Shown in pieces: positions 1 through 10,670 of a DNA stretch of 64,000 bases (positions within the stretch are counted from its first letter, which is position 1; every line of letters starts with the position of its first letter). The notes below the pieces were generated by a model. The model was not told where the DNA came from, did not search any database, and saw only the letters and a program-made list of their open reading frames with translations. Position numbers and translations under genes: made by a program. This stretch comes from Novosphingobium capsulatum NBRC 12533 (GTDB lineage: Bacteria > Pseudomonadota > Alphaproteobacteria > Sphingomonadales > Sphingomonadaceae): NCBI RefSeq assembly GCF_001598375.1, contig NZ_BCYV01000004.1, forward strand, positions 1 through 64,000. Direction: 5' to 3'.

Positions 1-489
1 TCGGCCTTGGCCGCCATCGTTATTCCAACCCGGGCGACCTTGGCCGCCGTTGTTGTTCCAGCCGGGACGGCCTTGGCCGCCGTCGTTGTTCCAACCGGGC
101 CGGCCGGGGCCACGATCCCCGCCGGGCGCATTGCCCTGCCAACCGGGCTGCGGCGGCTGGCCAGGCTGCGGCACGGCATGGCCGCCGCGCCAGCCACCGG
201 GCTGGCCTTGCCAGCCGCCTTGCGGACCACGCGGGGCCTGCTGGGGCGCCTGCTGCTGGGGCTGCATCTGCGGCATCGGGCGCGGTTGCCCGCCACCCTG
301 GAAACCGCCCCCGCGCGGTTGGCCACCGCCGGGGAAGCCGCCGCCATGCGGCTGGCCACCGCCACGGTTTTCACCGCCGCGGTGATCGCCATGATCATCG
401 GCAAAGGCCGTAACAGGAACGGCGGCTGCCAGCGAGGCAACGGCCAGCGCCGCGCCGATCTTCGTTGTCCATTTTCTACTGGCGGCCAT
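1..489 (-). CDS. Secreted Gly/Pro/Gln-rich protein, N-terminal part (possible RcnB family)
   Basis: Leftward gene cut by the window edge; 163 codons are present. The start is ATG at 489, with a purine-rich ribosome site (AGGGAG) six bases upstream. The first ~33 residues form a Sec signal peptide: a basic start (MAASRKWTTK), a hydrophobic Ala/Val core, then a VTAFA-DD cleavage region. The mature part is low complexity: Gly-Gly-Gln-Pro repeats, a Gln/Pro stretch, and at the visible end three copies of an 11-residue unit (PGWNNDGGQGR and variants). Sphingomonad RcnB-family proteins often have this build, with a Gly/Arg/Trp-rich linker before a short conserved C-terminal domain, but that domain would lie outside the window. 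The assignment is therefore a guess; what is seen is an exported, repeat-bearing protein. Its partner across the divergent region at 490-693 is an FMN-binding protein. Confidence 0.75.
   Translation of the reverse strand, partial: MAASRKWTTKIGAALAVASLAAAVPVTAFADDHGDHRGGENRGGGQPHGGGFPGGGQPRGGGFQGGGQPRPMPQMQPQQQAPQQAPRGPQGGWQGQPGGWRGGHAVPQPGQPPQPGWQGNAPGGDRGPGRPGWNNDGGQGRPGWNNNGGQGRPGWNNDGGQGR
7..105 (-). repeat. Three tandem 33-bp units inside the secreted Gly-rich gene
   Basis: Units lie at 7-39, 40-72 and 73-105, each beginning TTGGCCGCC on the plus strand. On the coding strand they read as PGWNN(D/N)GGQGR. Differences are mostly single substitutions, so the repeat is in frame and preserved at protein level. 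It may continue beyond the left edge. Confidence 0.85.
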
Positions 490-693
490 GGCCGTCTCCC
501 TTTCGAACGTGTTTTCAGGAAATGTCGCGCGATGGCATTGGTTTCCCATCACTTGCCAATAGTGATAGAGCATTGCCGCTGTCACATCGCTGAACCGAAT
601 GGATAGCCCGCCGTTCATATTGGTAACGCCGTTGATAAAACGGCCCAATCGTTCATCTTTGCAATCTCGCATTGTCCGCGCCACACCATCACT

Positions 694-1275
694 ATGAATA
701 ATCTGGATGAAATTCTTGGCGATGCCCAGGCGCGGCTCGATGCCGTCGTCGCCGATCGGCATGCGGCCATGCATTGTCCCGTGGTGGGCACACCCGATGG
801 CGAGATGCGGATCATGGTATTGCGTGCAGTGGCACCTGATTTGGCAGCGCTGCGTTTTCACACCGATGCACGCAGCCCCAAGGTGGCGACGATCGCCCGA
901 TACGGCCGTGCCAGCGTGCTGGCCTATGATCCGGCGGCGCGCGTGCAGTTGCGCCTGGCCGGGTCGGCACGGATCGAGCAGCACGGCGCCTTGGCCGATG
1001 CCGCCTGGGATGCTGCGGCGGTGTTCAGCCGCCGCTGCTATCTGGCCACGCATGGCCCGGGCGCACCGCTGGCAGAGGCAGGCAGCGCGCTGCCTGCCGA
1101 TCTGCTGGGCCGCCGGCCAACTCTTGAGGAAACCGAGGCCGCGCGCGATGTTTTCGCGGTGCTGGTGATGGAGCCTGATACGCTCGACTGGCTCAGGCTG
1201 GACGCGCAGGGCGGGGTGCGTGCGCGCTTTGAGCGCGGGGAGCAGAGCTGGGTGGGGAACTGGGTGGCGCCTTAG
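694..1275 (+). CDS. Pyridoxamine 5'-phosphate oxidase family FMN-binding protein
   Basis: 193 residues. The pattern is that of the Alr4036-type split-barrel FMN-binding family: an N-terminal helix, then strands with PDGEMRIMVLRAV (~35-47), the FHTDARSPKV phosphate-binding loop (~56-65), the VQLRLAGSARI barrel strand, and the C-terminal W-x-G-x-WVAP ending. These proteins bind FMN and resemble PdxH, but most are not proven to make pyridoxal phosphate, so I do not assign pdxH. No clear ribosome site precedes ATG 694, so the start is the likely but not certain one. The gene is divergent from the secreted protein at 1-489 and is followed by a palindromic repeat. Confidence 0.8.
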   Translation: MNNLDEILGDAQARLDAVVADRHAAMHCPVVGTPDGEMRIMVLRAVAPDLAALRFHTDARSPKVATIARYGRASVLAYDPAARVQLRLAGSARIEQHGALADAAWDAAAVFSRRCYLATHGPGAPLAEAGSALPADLLGRRPTLEETEAARDVFAVLVMEPDTLDWLRLDAQGGVRARFERGEQSWVGNWVAP

Positions 1276-1289
1276 TGGCGCTTGGGTTC

Positions 1290-1385
1290 CACCACCCCCA
1301 AACCCCCTCCTCTGAAGAGGAGGGGGCTTTTAGATCAGCGTCTTAACTCCCCCTCCTCTTCAGAGGAGGGGGGCGGGGGGTGGTG
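1290..1385. repeat. Composite palindromic repeat (two inverted REP-like copies)
   Basis: Two 24-base near-palindromes (CCCCCTCCTCT, a two-base centre, AGAGGAGGGGG) lie at 1303-1326 and 1349-1372 in opposite orientation. They are flanked by perfect 10-base outer arms (CACCACCCCC 1290-1299 and GGGGGTGGTG 1376-1385), so the element can fold as one large cruciform or as two hairpins. It sits between the convergent ends of the FMN protein and ettA, where it could act as a two-way terminator. A further copy lies at 56510-56546. Confidence 0.8.
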
Positions 1386-1405
1386 CGAAACCTAACGCAG
1401 CCTGA

Positions 1406-3085
<1,680 letters not shown>

Positions 3086-3198
3086 CTGAGGGTCCTTGCG
3101 CGAGACAGAACGTTTGGCAAAACGTGCGAAATTGTCCCGCGCTCTACAGGGCGCGCCCAAGTTGGGCAAGCACTTGGGGATGCCCGGCGCCAGGCTGG

Positions 3199-4716
3199 TC
3201 AAGCGGTGAGACAGGCGATGTCCGCAGGCGGGGTTGCCTCACCAGCCAGGCCCAGCGCTGCCGCGTCGAGCACTTCCCAGGTCTCGTTGGCGCGGCAACG
3301 GATCGTCGCTGCGGGCAACTGCCGCGAGGTGGCCTGGGTGCGTAGCGCCTGAAGCGGCACGCGCTCGACCGAGCACAGCATATCGACCAGAAAGGCCCGG
3401 CGCTGGCCGGCCATGCCGACCACCACCATGATCGCTTCGTCCACGGCCGCGGTGCGCGAGCAGCCAAGGCGCGCGGCGAGATCGAGCACGGGCGTTGGCC
3501 GGTCGCGATGCAGGAACACGCCCGATAATGGAAATTGCCCGGCCAGCGGCAAGAGCGGCTGTTCGCCCGGCAGCACCGCTTCCACTGCGCCCAGCGGCAG
3601 GGCATAGCGCGCCTCGCCCAGGCGAAAAGTGAGCCAGGCATTGGCCGTGCTGGTGGTGCCGGTGGCAGCGGGCAATCCGCGCAGGCGCTGGTGCCCATCG
3701 GTATCCTCGGGCGCGACCGGCACCTGCATGGCTGCCACTTCTGCCAGGCGCGGATCGCCGGTAATCGCCGTCGCGGACAGGTGCAGCACCGGCTGGCCGC
3801 CCAGGTCGACCAGGGCATGGGCGCCGCCAGTGCCGGCAATGCCGATCGCACCCAGCGCGGCGCCGGCATGGCGCGGCAATTGGCGGATGTCGTCCACCCC
3901 GTCGATCAGCAGCGCGGCCCGGGCGCGGGTGCCGGCTGCGCTATCTGCCGGGCCGACGTGGATGACCACGGCGGCGCTGCGCCCCGGCGTGCGGCCGAGG
4001 CTGCCAATGCCGGCCAGGCGCAGGGTGTCGACCGCCGGCACAGCCACGCCGTTCCACGCCAGCGACCCCACCCACAGCGCGTTGGTCACCGGTGGCGGAG
4101 CAAGGGCGGATTCGGGCAGCGTGGCGACGATGGCATGGGCATCGAGCGCCAGGCGCTGCCCACCGGCGCGGAACACCAGGCAGGTCACCTTGTCACCCGC
4201 GCCATGGCCCAGGCGGTGTTCCTGGCGCTGCCCGGCAAGGCTGTCGGGCACCAGGGGCAGGCCCGGCATGGCGGCGAGTTGCGCGGTATCGAGCACGACC
4301 CCGCGCGTGTCGCCGTGCAGGAAGCCAGCGGCGGCAAGACGGTGGAGCGGCGCGTCGTCAGGATAGTGCAGGGCGCCCAGCGCGCTTTCGGGCAGGCGGG
4401 CAATGCCTTCGATGCAATCGAGCAGAAGGCCGGTAACGCCGCCTTGGTGCCGCACGATCGCGACGATGCCATCGTGCACGCATGCCGGGGCCAGGCCCAG
4501 CATCAGCCCCATGTCGATGACGGGGATGATCGCCCCACGCACCGCGATGGCCCCGGCCAGATCGGGCCGGGTGATCGGAAAGGGCAAGAGCTGCGCCGGC
4601 CGGGGTACCACCTCGCGGATCGCTGCGGTCGCCATCGCCAGCGTGATGCCGGCTACCTGCAACAGGCCATAGAGGCGCGAGGTTGCGGCTGGCCCGGCCG
4701 GTTCAGGCGGGGTCAT
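3199..4716 (-). CDS. CheW-like protein with three CheW domains
   Basis: 505 residues. Three successive CheW/SH3-like folds can be seen: ~15-150 ([14 protein letters not shown]... [14 protein letters not shown]), ~175-330 ([16 protein letters not shown]... [12 protein letters not shown]) and ~360-490 ([16 protein letters not shown]... [14 protein letters not shown]). Single-domain CheW couples receptors to CheA; triple-CheW proteins are much rarer. ATG 4716 overlaps the end of the upstream chemoreceptor gene by 14 bases, so the two are translationally coupled and probably work together. There is no cheA, cheY, cheB or cheR in the window. The later domains have Ala/Pro-rich loops and may be degenerate in CheA binding. 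Confidence 0.85.
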   Translation of the reverse strand: MTPPEPAGPAATSRLYGLLQVAGITLAMATAAIREVVPRPAQLLPFPITRPDLAGAIAVRGAIIPVIDMGLMLGLAPACVHDGIVAIVRHQGGVTGLLLDCIEGIARLPESALGALHYPDDAPLHRLAAAGFLHGDTRGVVLDTAQLAAMPGLPLVPDSLAGQRQEHRLGHGAGDKVTCLVFRAGGQRLALDAHAIVATLPESALAPPPVTNALWVGSLAWNGVAVPAVDTLRLAGIGSLGRTPGRSAAVVIHVGPADSAAGTRARAALLIDGVDDIRQLPRHAGAALGAIGIAGTGGAHALVDLGGQPVLHLSATAITGDPRLAEVAAMQVPVAPEDTDGHQRLRGLPAATGTTSTANAWLTFRLGEARYALPLGAVEAVLPGEQPLLPLAGQFPLSGVFLHRDRPTPVLDLAARLGCSRTAAVDEAIMVVVGMAGQRRAFLVDMLCSVERVPLQALRTQATSRQLPAATIRCRANETWEVLDAAALGLAGEATPPADIACLTA

Positions 4717-6433
4717 GGGCGGCGGCGGCCAGTTCCTGGATCAGGGTGACGATGTGGCGCGCCACCTCGTCCTGGGCCAGGGCAGAGCGGGTGATCACTT
4801 CGATCGCAGAGCTGGTGTCACCCACGCTGGCGGCGATCGCACTGAACGCGCTTTGTGCAGCCTGGGCGCGCTCGGTGCCCATGCCGATGCGCACCAGGCT
4901 TTCCTCGATCAGCCGGCTGATATCGCGCGCAGCGGTGCTGCTGCGTTCGGCCAGCTTGCGCACCTCGCCCGCCACCACGGAAAAGCCGATGCCATGCTCG
5001 CCGGCGCGCGCTGCCTCGATCTCGGCGTTGAATGCCAGCAGGTTGGTCTGCCCCGCGATTTCGGAAATGACGCGCACGATCTCGGCAATCCCGGTGGCCG
5101 ATTTCTGGATCAGTTCGATCGATTCGAGCGCAGACTTGAGCGCCACGCCGCCTTCATCAGCCTTCGTCTCGGTCAGATTGGCCAGCTTGTTGGCGGTTTC
5201 GGTGCTGCGGTTGATTTCCTCGATGGTGCGGCCGAGGCGATCGGCCACGCCGGCGGTTTCCTGCGATCGCGCGGCGATTTTCTGCTCCAGGCGCACCTGC
5301 TCGGTCACGTCCGTAGCGTATTTGACGATGCGGCGCGGCTTGCCGCGCAGGTCGAGCACGGGATTGTATGTCGCCTGGATCCACACATCGCGGTTGTGCT
5401 TGCCCACGCGGTGAAACCGGCCCGACTGGAATTGCCCCTGGTTGAGCGCAATCCAGAAATCGGCATATTCGCGGGTGCGGACAAATTCGGGCAGGCAGAA
5501 CATCGCGTGATGCTGGCCCAGGATCTCGCGCGGGGAATAGCCCATGACCGACAGGAAATTGTCGTTGGCGCTGACCACGTTGCCATCCAGATCGAATTCC
5601 ACCACGGCCATGGCGCGGTCGATCGCTTCCAGCTTGGCTTCGTATTCGGCGGTGGACAGGCGCTCGGCGGTGATATCATAGGCAATCTTGAGCACCCGCT
5701 CCAGCTTGCCATCGGCACCGCGGATCGGGGTGTAGGAGGCGCGCACCCAGATATCCGTCTCGTTCTTGCCCACGCGCTTGTAGGCGCCATGGCACACCTG
5801 GTCGCGGCGCAGGTCGGCCCACAACTCGCGATAGGCATCCGAGGCGGCCGTGTCCTTGTCGCAGAACAGCGTGTGCGACTGGCCCATCACCTCGGCCAGG
5901 GTATAGCCGGTCAGCTTGAGATAGTTTTCGTTGGCGGCCACCACTTCGCCATCCATGGTGAATTCCACCAGGGCCACGGCGTGATCGAGTGCGCCGAGCT
6001 TGGCCTGCGCGTTGAACCGCGCCAAGCCATCGCGGCTGATGTCGATGCCCACCGCCAGGATGCGCGTGGGCAGCCTTTCGGCGGTATCGAGACGCGTGAA
6101 CGCCAGGCGCACCCACACCGGCGGACGATCCTGCACCGCCAGGCGCAGCGCGGCAACCTGGCCCTGGCCATCGGTCAGGCGCTGCCAGAAGGCCGGCTCC
6201 GTGCTGGGGTCCTGCAAACCCTCGTGGCAAAGATTGTGATAGCGCCGCCCGACAAGGTCTTCGGCCGGCTCGCCCAGCAGATGGGCAAAGTTTTCGTTGG
6301 CGCCGATGATCACGCCGTCGCCGGTGAACTCGCACAGCAGCAGCGCGCGTTCGATCGCGTCGTTGCGCTGCACGGTCGCGTTTTCCTGCGCGCGCTTGCG
6401 ATCGGTGGCGGAAATCGGTGTCTGGTCCGTCAT
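4703..6433 (-). CDS. Soluble chemoreceptor: three PAS domains plus MCP signalling domain
   Basis: 576 residues with no membrane segment or signal peptide. PAS domains lie at about 24-140, 146-265 and 266-390, each with the G-x-V/I-x-(S/G/A)AN-(D/E)NF/Y pattern and a PAC tail ([36 protein letters not shown]). The C-terminal ~185 residues form a methyl-accepting chemotaxis coiled coil with the CheA/CheW hairpin tip, [21 protein letters not shown]. The usual [13 protein letters not shown] tip has two substitutions here (Leu to Phe, Ala to Glu). Multi-PAS cytoplasmic receptors usually sense redox, light or small ligands through bound cofactors; the ligand cannot be read from the sequence. The gene is first in a two-gene unit with the triple-CheW protein. 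Confidence 0.9.
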   Translation of the reverse strand: MTDQTPISATDRKRAQENATVQRNDAIERALLLCEFTGDGVIIGANENFAHLLGEPAEDLVGRRYHNLCHEGLQDPSTEPAFWQRLTDGQGQVAALRLAVQDRPPVWVRLAFTRLDTAERLPTRILAVGIDISRDGLARFNAQAKLGALDHAVALVEFTMDGEVVAANENYLKLTGYTLAEVMGQSHTLFCDKDTAASDAYRELWADLRRDQVCHGAYKRVGKNETDIWVRASYTPIRGADGKLERVLKIAYDITAERLSTAEYEAKLEAIDRAMAVVEFDLDGNVVSANDNFLSVMGYSPREILGQHHAMFCLPEFVRTREYADFWIALNQGQFQSGRFHRVGKHNRDVWIQATYNPVLDLRGKPRRIVKYATDVTEQVRLEQKIAARSQETAGVADRLGRTIEEINRSTETANKLANLTETKADEGGVALKSALESIELIQKSATGIAEIVRVISEIAGQTNLLAFNAEIEAARAGEHGIGFSVVAGEVRKLAERSSTAARDISRLIEESLVRIGMGTERAQAAQSAFSAIAASVGDTSSAIEVITRSALAQDEVARHIVTLIQELAAAAHDPA

Positions 6434-6623
6434 GGCCTGAAAACCCCCAGTTCAAAACCCCATCCCCGGGGGTCGCGCGCGTTGTGCCGTGTGGGTGGTG
6501 GTGTAACCAGGCCATGGTTGATCGCGCTTGTCCCCGCGCCTGCGCATTGCCACGCAGTATCGGCCACAGGATGCCATGCGCAATTCCGGGCTTGATTATG
6601 TCAATTGAATAAGTAGACAAACA

Positions 6624-6635
6624 GGGCAAATGCCC
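6624..6635. promoter_or_regulatory. Short hairpin in the metY leader
   Basis: GGGCA-AA-TGCCC lies 17 bases before the metY start codon and just before its AGAGGA ribosome site. It is short enough to be chance; a role in initiation control is conceivable. I looked for a SAM riboswitch in 6434-6652 and could not recognise one. Confidence 0.25.
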
Positions 6636-6652
6636 AGCGACCAGAGGATGCC

Positions 6653-7960
6653 ATGAGCGACACAACGCCAGAAACCCGCACGCCCCGTCCCGAAACCCTG
6701 GCCCTGCATGCCGGCTGGCGTGCCGATCCGGCCACCGGCGCGGTGGCCGTGCCAATCTACCAGACCACCTCGTATCAGTTCGACAGTACCGAGCAGGCCG
6801 CCAACCGCTTTGCCCTCAAGGAACTCGGGCCAATCTATACGCGGCTGGGCAATCCGACGACCGACGTGCTGGAACAGCGGGTGGCGGCGCTGGAGGGCGG
6901 GGCCGCTGCGGTGGCCGTGGCATCGGGCCAGGCGGCCTCGACCTATGCCGTGCTCAACCTGGCGCGGGCGGGTGACAATATCGTCAGTTCCACCGATCTC
7001 TACGGCGGCACCTGGAACCTGTTTGCCAACACGCTCAAGGATCTGGGCATCGAGGTGCGCTTTGTCGATCCGGCCGATCCGGAAGGGTTTGCCCGCGCGA
7101 CCGACGACCGTACCCGCGCCTATTACGCCGAAAGCCTGCCCAATCCCAAGCTGGTGGCCTTTCCGATTGCCGAAGTGGCGGCAATCGGGCGCAAGCTGGG
7201 TGTGCCGCTGATCGTCGACAATACTGCCGCCCCGCTGCTGATCCGCCCGTTCGACCATGGCGCGGCAGTGGTGGTCTATTCCTCGACCAAGTATCTGGGC
7301 GGGCATGGCACCTCGATCGGCGGCCTGATCGTGGATGGCGGGAATTTCGCGTGGGACGAATTTCCCGAACGGCAGCCGCTCTTCAACCTGCCCGATCCCA
7401 GCTATCACGGCGCGGTGTGGGCGCGCGACATCAAGCCGCTGGGGCCGATCGCCTATGCCATCCGCGCCCGCGTGATCCTGCTGCGCGACATGGGCGCGGC
7501 GCTGTCGCCGTTCAACGCGTTCCAGCTAATCCAGGGGATCGAAACGCTGCCGCTGCGGATCGAGCGGCACAGCCAGAACGCGGCGGCGGTGGCGCAATGG
7601 CTTTCCGGCCATGCCAAGGTAACGCGCGTGATCCATCCCTCGCTGGCCCAGGGCCGCGCGGCAGACCTGGCCGCGAAATATCTGCCGCACGGGGCAGGGG
7701 GGCTGGTCGGCTTCGAACTGGCCGGTGGTGCCGATGCCGGGCGGGCGTTCATCGATGCACTCAAGCTGTTCTACCACGTTGCCAATATTGGCGATGCGCG
7801 CAGCCTGGCGATCCATCCGGCGTCTACCACCCATTCCCAGCTTTCTGCCGAAGAGCAGGCCGCTGCCGGGGTCAGCCCCGGTTATGTGCGCCTGTCGATC
7901 GGCATCGAGCACATCGACGATATCCTGGCCGATCTGGAACAGGCACTGGCGGGGGCGTGA
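6653..7960 (+). CDS. metY: O-acetylhomoserine sulfhydrylase / aminocarboxypropyltransferase
   Basis: 435 residues of the Cys/Met-metabolism PLP enzyme family (fold type I). Visible features: the YQTTSYQF and YTRLGNPT substrate and PLP loops, SGQAAS (~91-96) for phosphate binding, D189 in IVDNT, and the PLP lysine K213 in SSTKYLGGHGT. Length and the ELGPIYTRLGNPTTDVLE segment fit MetY rather than MetB/MetZ. The enzyme joins sulfide to O-acetylhomoserine to give homocysteine for methionine synthesis in the cytoplasm. The ribosome site is AGAGGA, seven bases before the ATG. The gene is divergent from the chemoreceptor and stands alone. Confidence 0.93.
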   Translation: MSDTTPETRTPRPETLALHAGWRADPATGAVAVPIYQTTSYQFDSTEQAANRFALKELGPIYTRLGNPTTDVLEQRVAALEGGAAAVAVASGQAASTYAVLNLARAGDNIVSSTDLYGGTWNLFANTLKDLGIEVRFVDPADPEGFARATDDRTRAYYAESLPNPKLVAFPIAEVAAIGRKLGVPLIVDNTAAPLLIRPFDHGAAVVVYSSTKYLGGHGTSIGGLIVDGGNFAWDEFPERQPLFNLPDPSYHGAVWARDIKPLGPIAYAIRARVILLRDMGAALSPFNAFQLIQGIETLPLRIERHSQNAAAVAQWLSGHAKVTRVIHPSLAQGRAADLAAKYLPHGAGGLVGFELAGGADAGRAFIDALKLFYHVANIGDARSLAIHPASTTHSQLSAEEQAAAGVSPGYVRLSIGIEHIDDILADLEQALAGA

Positions 7961-8046
7961 ATCGCATGTTTTGAACAGGCTGGCGGTTGACTTCGCAGGG
8001 GGGCGCGCAAATGTGGCGCACCCCCAACTCCTTCCGGGATTTGCCG

Positions 8047-9414
8047 ATGCGCTCGTTGACCGCCCGCCTTTCTGCCGCCGCCGCCGTTCTCTCGCTTGCG
8101 CCCGCCATGGTGCCCACCCTGGCCCACGCCGCGGCGCCTGCACCCGATGTGGCCTGGGATCTGGTGCGCGACCTGACCACGCAGGTCGGCCCGCGTCCCG
8201 CTGGCAGCCCGGCCGAGGCCCGCGCCCGCGAGTGGGCCGCCGCCCGCCTCAAGCAGCTGGGCTTCCAGAACGTGGCAATCGAGCCGTTCACCATGCGCGC
8301 CTATCGCCGCGGGATCGACAAGGCCGAACTCGTCGGCTTTGCCGCGCAGCCGCTGGCGATCACCGCGCTGGGCTATTCCGGCGCCACGCCCGAGGCGGGC
8401 ATCACCGCGCCGCTGGTCTACTTCCCCTCGCTCGCCGCGCTGGAAGCGGCGCCCGATGGTTCGCTGTCCGGCAAGATTGCCTTTATCGATCATGCCATGG
8501 CGCCAACCCAGGATGGCAGCGGCTATGGCCCCTATGGCAACGTGCGGCGCAAGGGGCCGGGCGTGGCCGTGGCCAAGGGCGCGCTGGCGGTGGTGATCCG
8601 CTCTGTCGGCACCGACAAGCACCGTAACCCGCACACCGGGGTGATCAGCTGGGCCAAGGGCGTGAAGCCCATTCCCGCCGGCGCTGTTTCAAATCCCGAT
8701 GCCGATCAGATTGCGCGGCTCGCCGCCACCGGCCAGCCGCTCAAGCTGCACCTGACGCTGACCGGCCAGATCATCGACAATGCGCCTTCGGGCAACGTGG
8801 TGGGCGAATTGCCAGGTCGCGATCCTTCGCTGCCGCCGGTGCTGGTGGCGTGCCACCTCGATAGCTGGGATCTGGGCACCGGGGCGATCGACGATGGCGC
8901 CGGCTGCGCCATCGTGGCTGGCGCGGCGCTGGGCGCGCAGACCAGCGGGCCCGATGGCGGCAAGCCGCTGCGCACGATCCGCGTGCTGTTTGCCGGTAGC
9001 GAGGAAGTGGGCGGCTTTGGCGGCGAAGCCTATGCGCAAAAGCATGGCAAGGAGCCGCATGCCCTGGCGATGGAAAGCGATTTCGGCGCAGACCGGGTAT
9101 GGCGGGTGATCACCAATTTCGCTCCGTCAGCCGATGCGGTGAAGGCGCGCCTGCTGGCCGCGCTCAATCCGCTGGGCGTGGTGCCGGGCGATGGCACGGC
9201 CAATGGCGGCGAAGATGTGGGCGCGATCATTGCCGCGCAAAAGCTGCCGGTGGTGGACCTGAACCAGGACGGCACCCGCTATTTCGATCTGCACCACACG
9301 CCCGATGATACGCTGGACAAGATCGATCCGGCCACGTTGGCGCAGAACGTGGCCGCCTGGCAGAGCACGCTAGCGATCATCGCCAACGAGCCTGGGCCGA
9401 TCGCCGCGCGTTAA
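8047..9414 (+). CDS. Exported M28-family zinc aminopeptidase
   Basis: 455 residues from ATG 8047. A Sec signal peptide runs MRSLTARLSAAAAVL... with cleavage near AHA-AAP (residues ~27-30). An ATG at 8011 would add 12 residues and has a G-rich leader, but it displaces the signal peptide. A PA-like insert (~110-210) precedes the metallopeptidase core. Zinc ligands and catalytic residues are seen in CHLDSWDLGTGAIDDGAG (His, Asp), GSEEVGGFG (Glu-Glu), ESDFGAD (Asp) and the late LHHTPDDTLD (His). The family releases N-terminal amino acids in the periplasm or outside the cell; specificity is unknown. It lies about 90 bases downstream of metY and may be read through from it. Confidence 0.88.
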   Translation: MRSLTARLSAAAAVLSLAPAMVPTLAHAAAPAPDVAWDLVRDLTTQVGPRPAGSPAEARAREWAAARLKQLGFQNVAIEPFTMRAYRRGIDKAELVGFAAQPLAITALGYSGATPEAGITAPLVYFPSLAALEAAPDGSLSGKIAFIDHAMAPTQDGSGYGPYGNVRRKGPGVAVAKGALAVVIRSVGTDKHRNPHTGVISWAKGVKPIPAGAVSNPDADQIARLAATGQPLKLHLTLTGQIIDNAPSGNVVGELPGRDPSLPPVLVACHLDSWDLGTGAIDDGAGCAIVAGAALGAQTSGPDGGKPLRTIRVLFAGSEEVGGFGGEAYAQKHGKEPHALAMESDFGADRVWRVITNFAPSADAVKARLLAALNPLGVVPGDGTANGGEDVGAIIAAQKLPVVDLNQDGTRYFDLHHTPDDTLDKIDPATLAQNVAAWQSTLAIIANEPGPIAAR

Positions 9415-9457
9415 GCAGCGCGCGCTGGCCCGCCAGGGCGGTGATCAGCCTGCCTGG

Positions 9458-10528
9458 TCAGCCCTGGCGGACAAGCGTTTCGGGGAACAGCACCACGGTG
9501 GTTACGCCGGGATTGGCCGCCCCGTCGGCGCCGCTGCGCACGCGGTGGCTGCCGCCCAGCTGCGCCACCAGCCCGGCAATGATCGCCGTGCCCAGTCCGC
9601 GCCGGGTGCGCACGCCACCCGGGATATGATCGGCCGGATCGGTGGCCGGCATGCCGCGGCCATTGTCTGCCACGGTCAGGCACAGCCGGGCATCATCGAC
9701 CCGTTCCAGCCGCACGTCGATGCGCCCGGGCTGGCCAGGCGCAAAGGCATGCTTGAAGCTGTTGGCGAGCAGTTCGGTCAGCAGCAGCACCAAAGGCAGC
9801 AGGCGGCCCACCTCTAGCCGCACATCCTCGGCCACCACGTCCACGTCCACCGCATCGGCATCGGCCATTTCGCGCGCCAGGTTCACGGCTGAGGCCAGGA
9901 TTTCGCTGATCGGCTTGGTCTGCACGGCCGGATCATAGAGCTGGCGATGCACCCGGCCCATCATCTCGATGCGCTGGTCCGCGCGATCGATCAGCGGCAG
10001 CGCGAGCGCGGGGTTGCGTTCGATCTGGCGTCGCTGCAGCCGCAGCATCGAGGCGACAGAGGCCAGGTTATTGGCCACGCGGTGCTGCAATTCTTTGAAC
10101 AGCAAGGCTTGGTTTGCCGCCATCTCGGCCAGGCGCGCTTCGCTTTCCTCCAACTGCCGCTGGCGGCGGGTGAGGCCATCGATCAGCACGATGTCTACCG
10201 CCACCACGCCGGTGTAGAACAGCATGGCCGTGGCAACCTGGGTGTTGATGGCAAAGCTGAATTCGGGCGGCACGAAAAAGTACCACGCCGCAAGGCCACT
10301 CAATATGGCGCAAACCATGCCAGGGCCGCGCCCGGCAATGAACGTGGCGATGATGACCGCAGGAAAGAACGTCAGGAACGGAAAGCCGGGCGGAAACAGA
10401 TCATCGGCCACCCAGCGCAGCGACAGCGCGAGCACGAACAGAAGCACGCCCACGGTATAGCGGGTGGCAGGTCTGCAGGCTTGCAGGCCGCGGATGGACC
10501 AGAGCGGGGGGCGCGGCGCAGACGTCAT
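9458..10528 (-). CDS. Membrane histidine kinase, DUF4118 sensor with HisKA_2/HWE-like core
   Basis: About 356 residues. Four membrane segments fall within ~24-118 (YTVGVLLFVLALSLRWV, FLTFFPAVIIATFIAG, GMVCAILSGLAAWYF, ATAMLFYTGVVAVDIVL); this DUF4118 arrangement is as in the membrane part of KdpD. A short coiled linker leads to the phosphoacceptor H149 in LFKELQHRVANNL, then a HATPase domain with ELLANSFKHAF (N box) and VADNGRGMP (G box). The QHRVANN type belongs to the HisKA_2/HWE group that often feeds general stress or light responses in alphaproteobacteria. The start is uncertain: ATG 10528 has GGAAGGA touching it, ATG 10540 and GTG 10555 are alternatives. There is no cognate response regulator next to it. 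Confidence 0.85.
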   Translation of the reverse strand: MTSAPRPPLWSIRGLQACRPATRYTVGVLLFVLALSLRWVADDLFPPGFPFLTFFPAVIIATFIAGRGPGMVCAILSGLAAWYFFVPPEFSFAINTQVATAMLFYTGVVAVDIVLIDGLTRRQRQLEESEARLAEMAANQALLFKELQHRVANNLASVASMLRLQRRQIERNPALALPLIDRADQRIEMMGRVHRQLYDPAVQTKPISEILASAVNLAREMADADAVDVDVVAEDVRLEVGRLLPLVLLLTELLANSFKHAFAPGQPGRIDVRLERVDDARLCLTVADNGRGMPATDPADHIPGGVRTRRGLGTAIIAGLVAQLGGSHRVRSGADGAANPGVTTVVLFPETLVRQG

Positions 10529-10670
10529 TCCTTCCAGCATTGCCCGATGGCGCACCCCAGCGCAACCGTCGGCTCGACACGGCTGTCCAGCCCGTCCTAA
10601 AGGGCATGAGGCGTGGGCGATGGCCGCAGTGCATCACCGCGCGGCGCGCAAGTGGCATGGAGAGCATGGG

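Noticed and set aside
7..606. Plus-strand open frame over the left edge
   Set aside because: It is the antisense of the secreted Gly-rich gene: the minus strand has a ribosome site, a signal peptide and in-frame repeats, the plus strand has only low-complexity Ala/Thr.
6434..6652. SAM riboswitch before metY
   Set aside because: No recognisable SAM-II or SAM-V core in the 219-base leader; only a short hairpin near the start codon.
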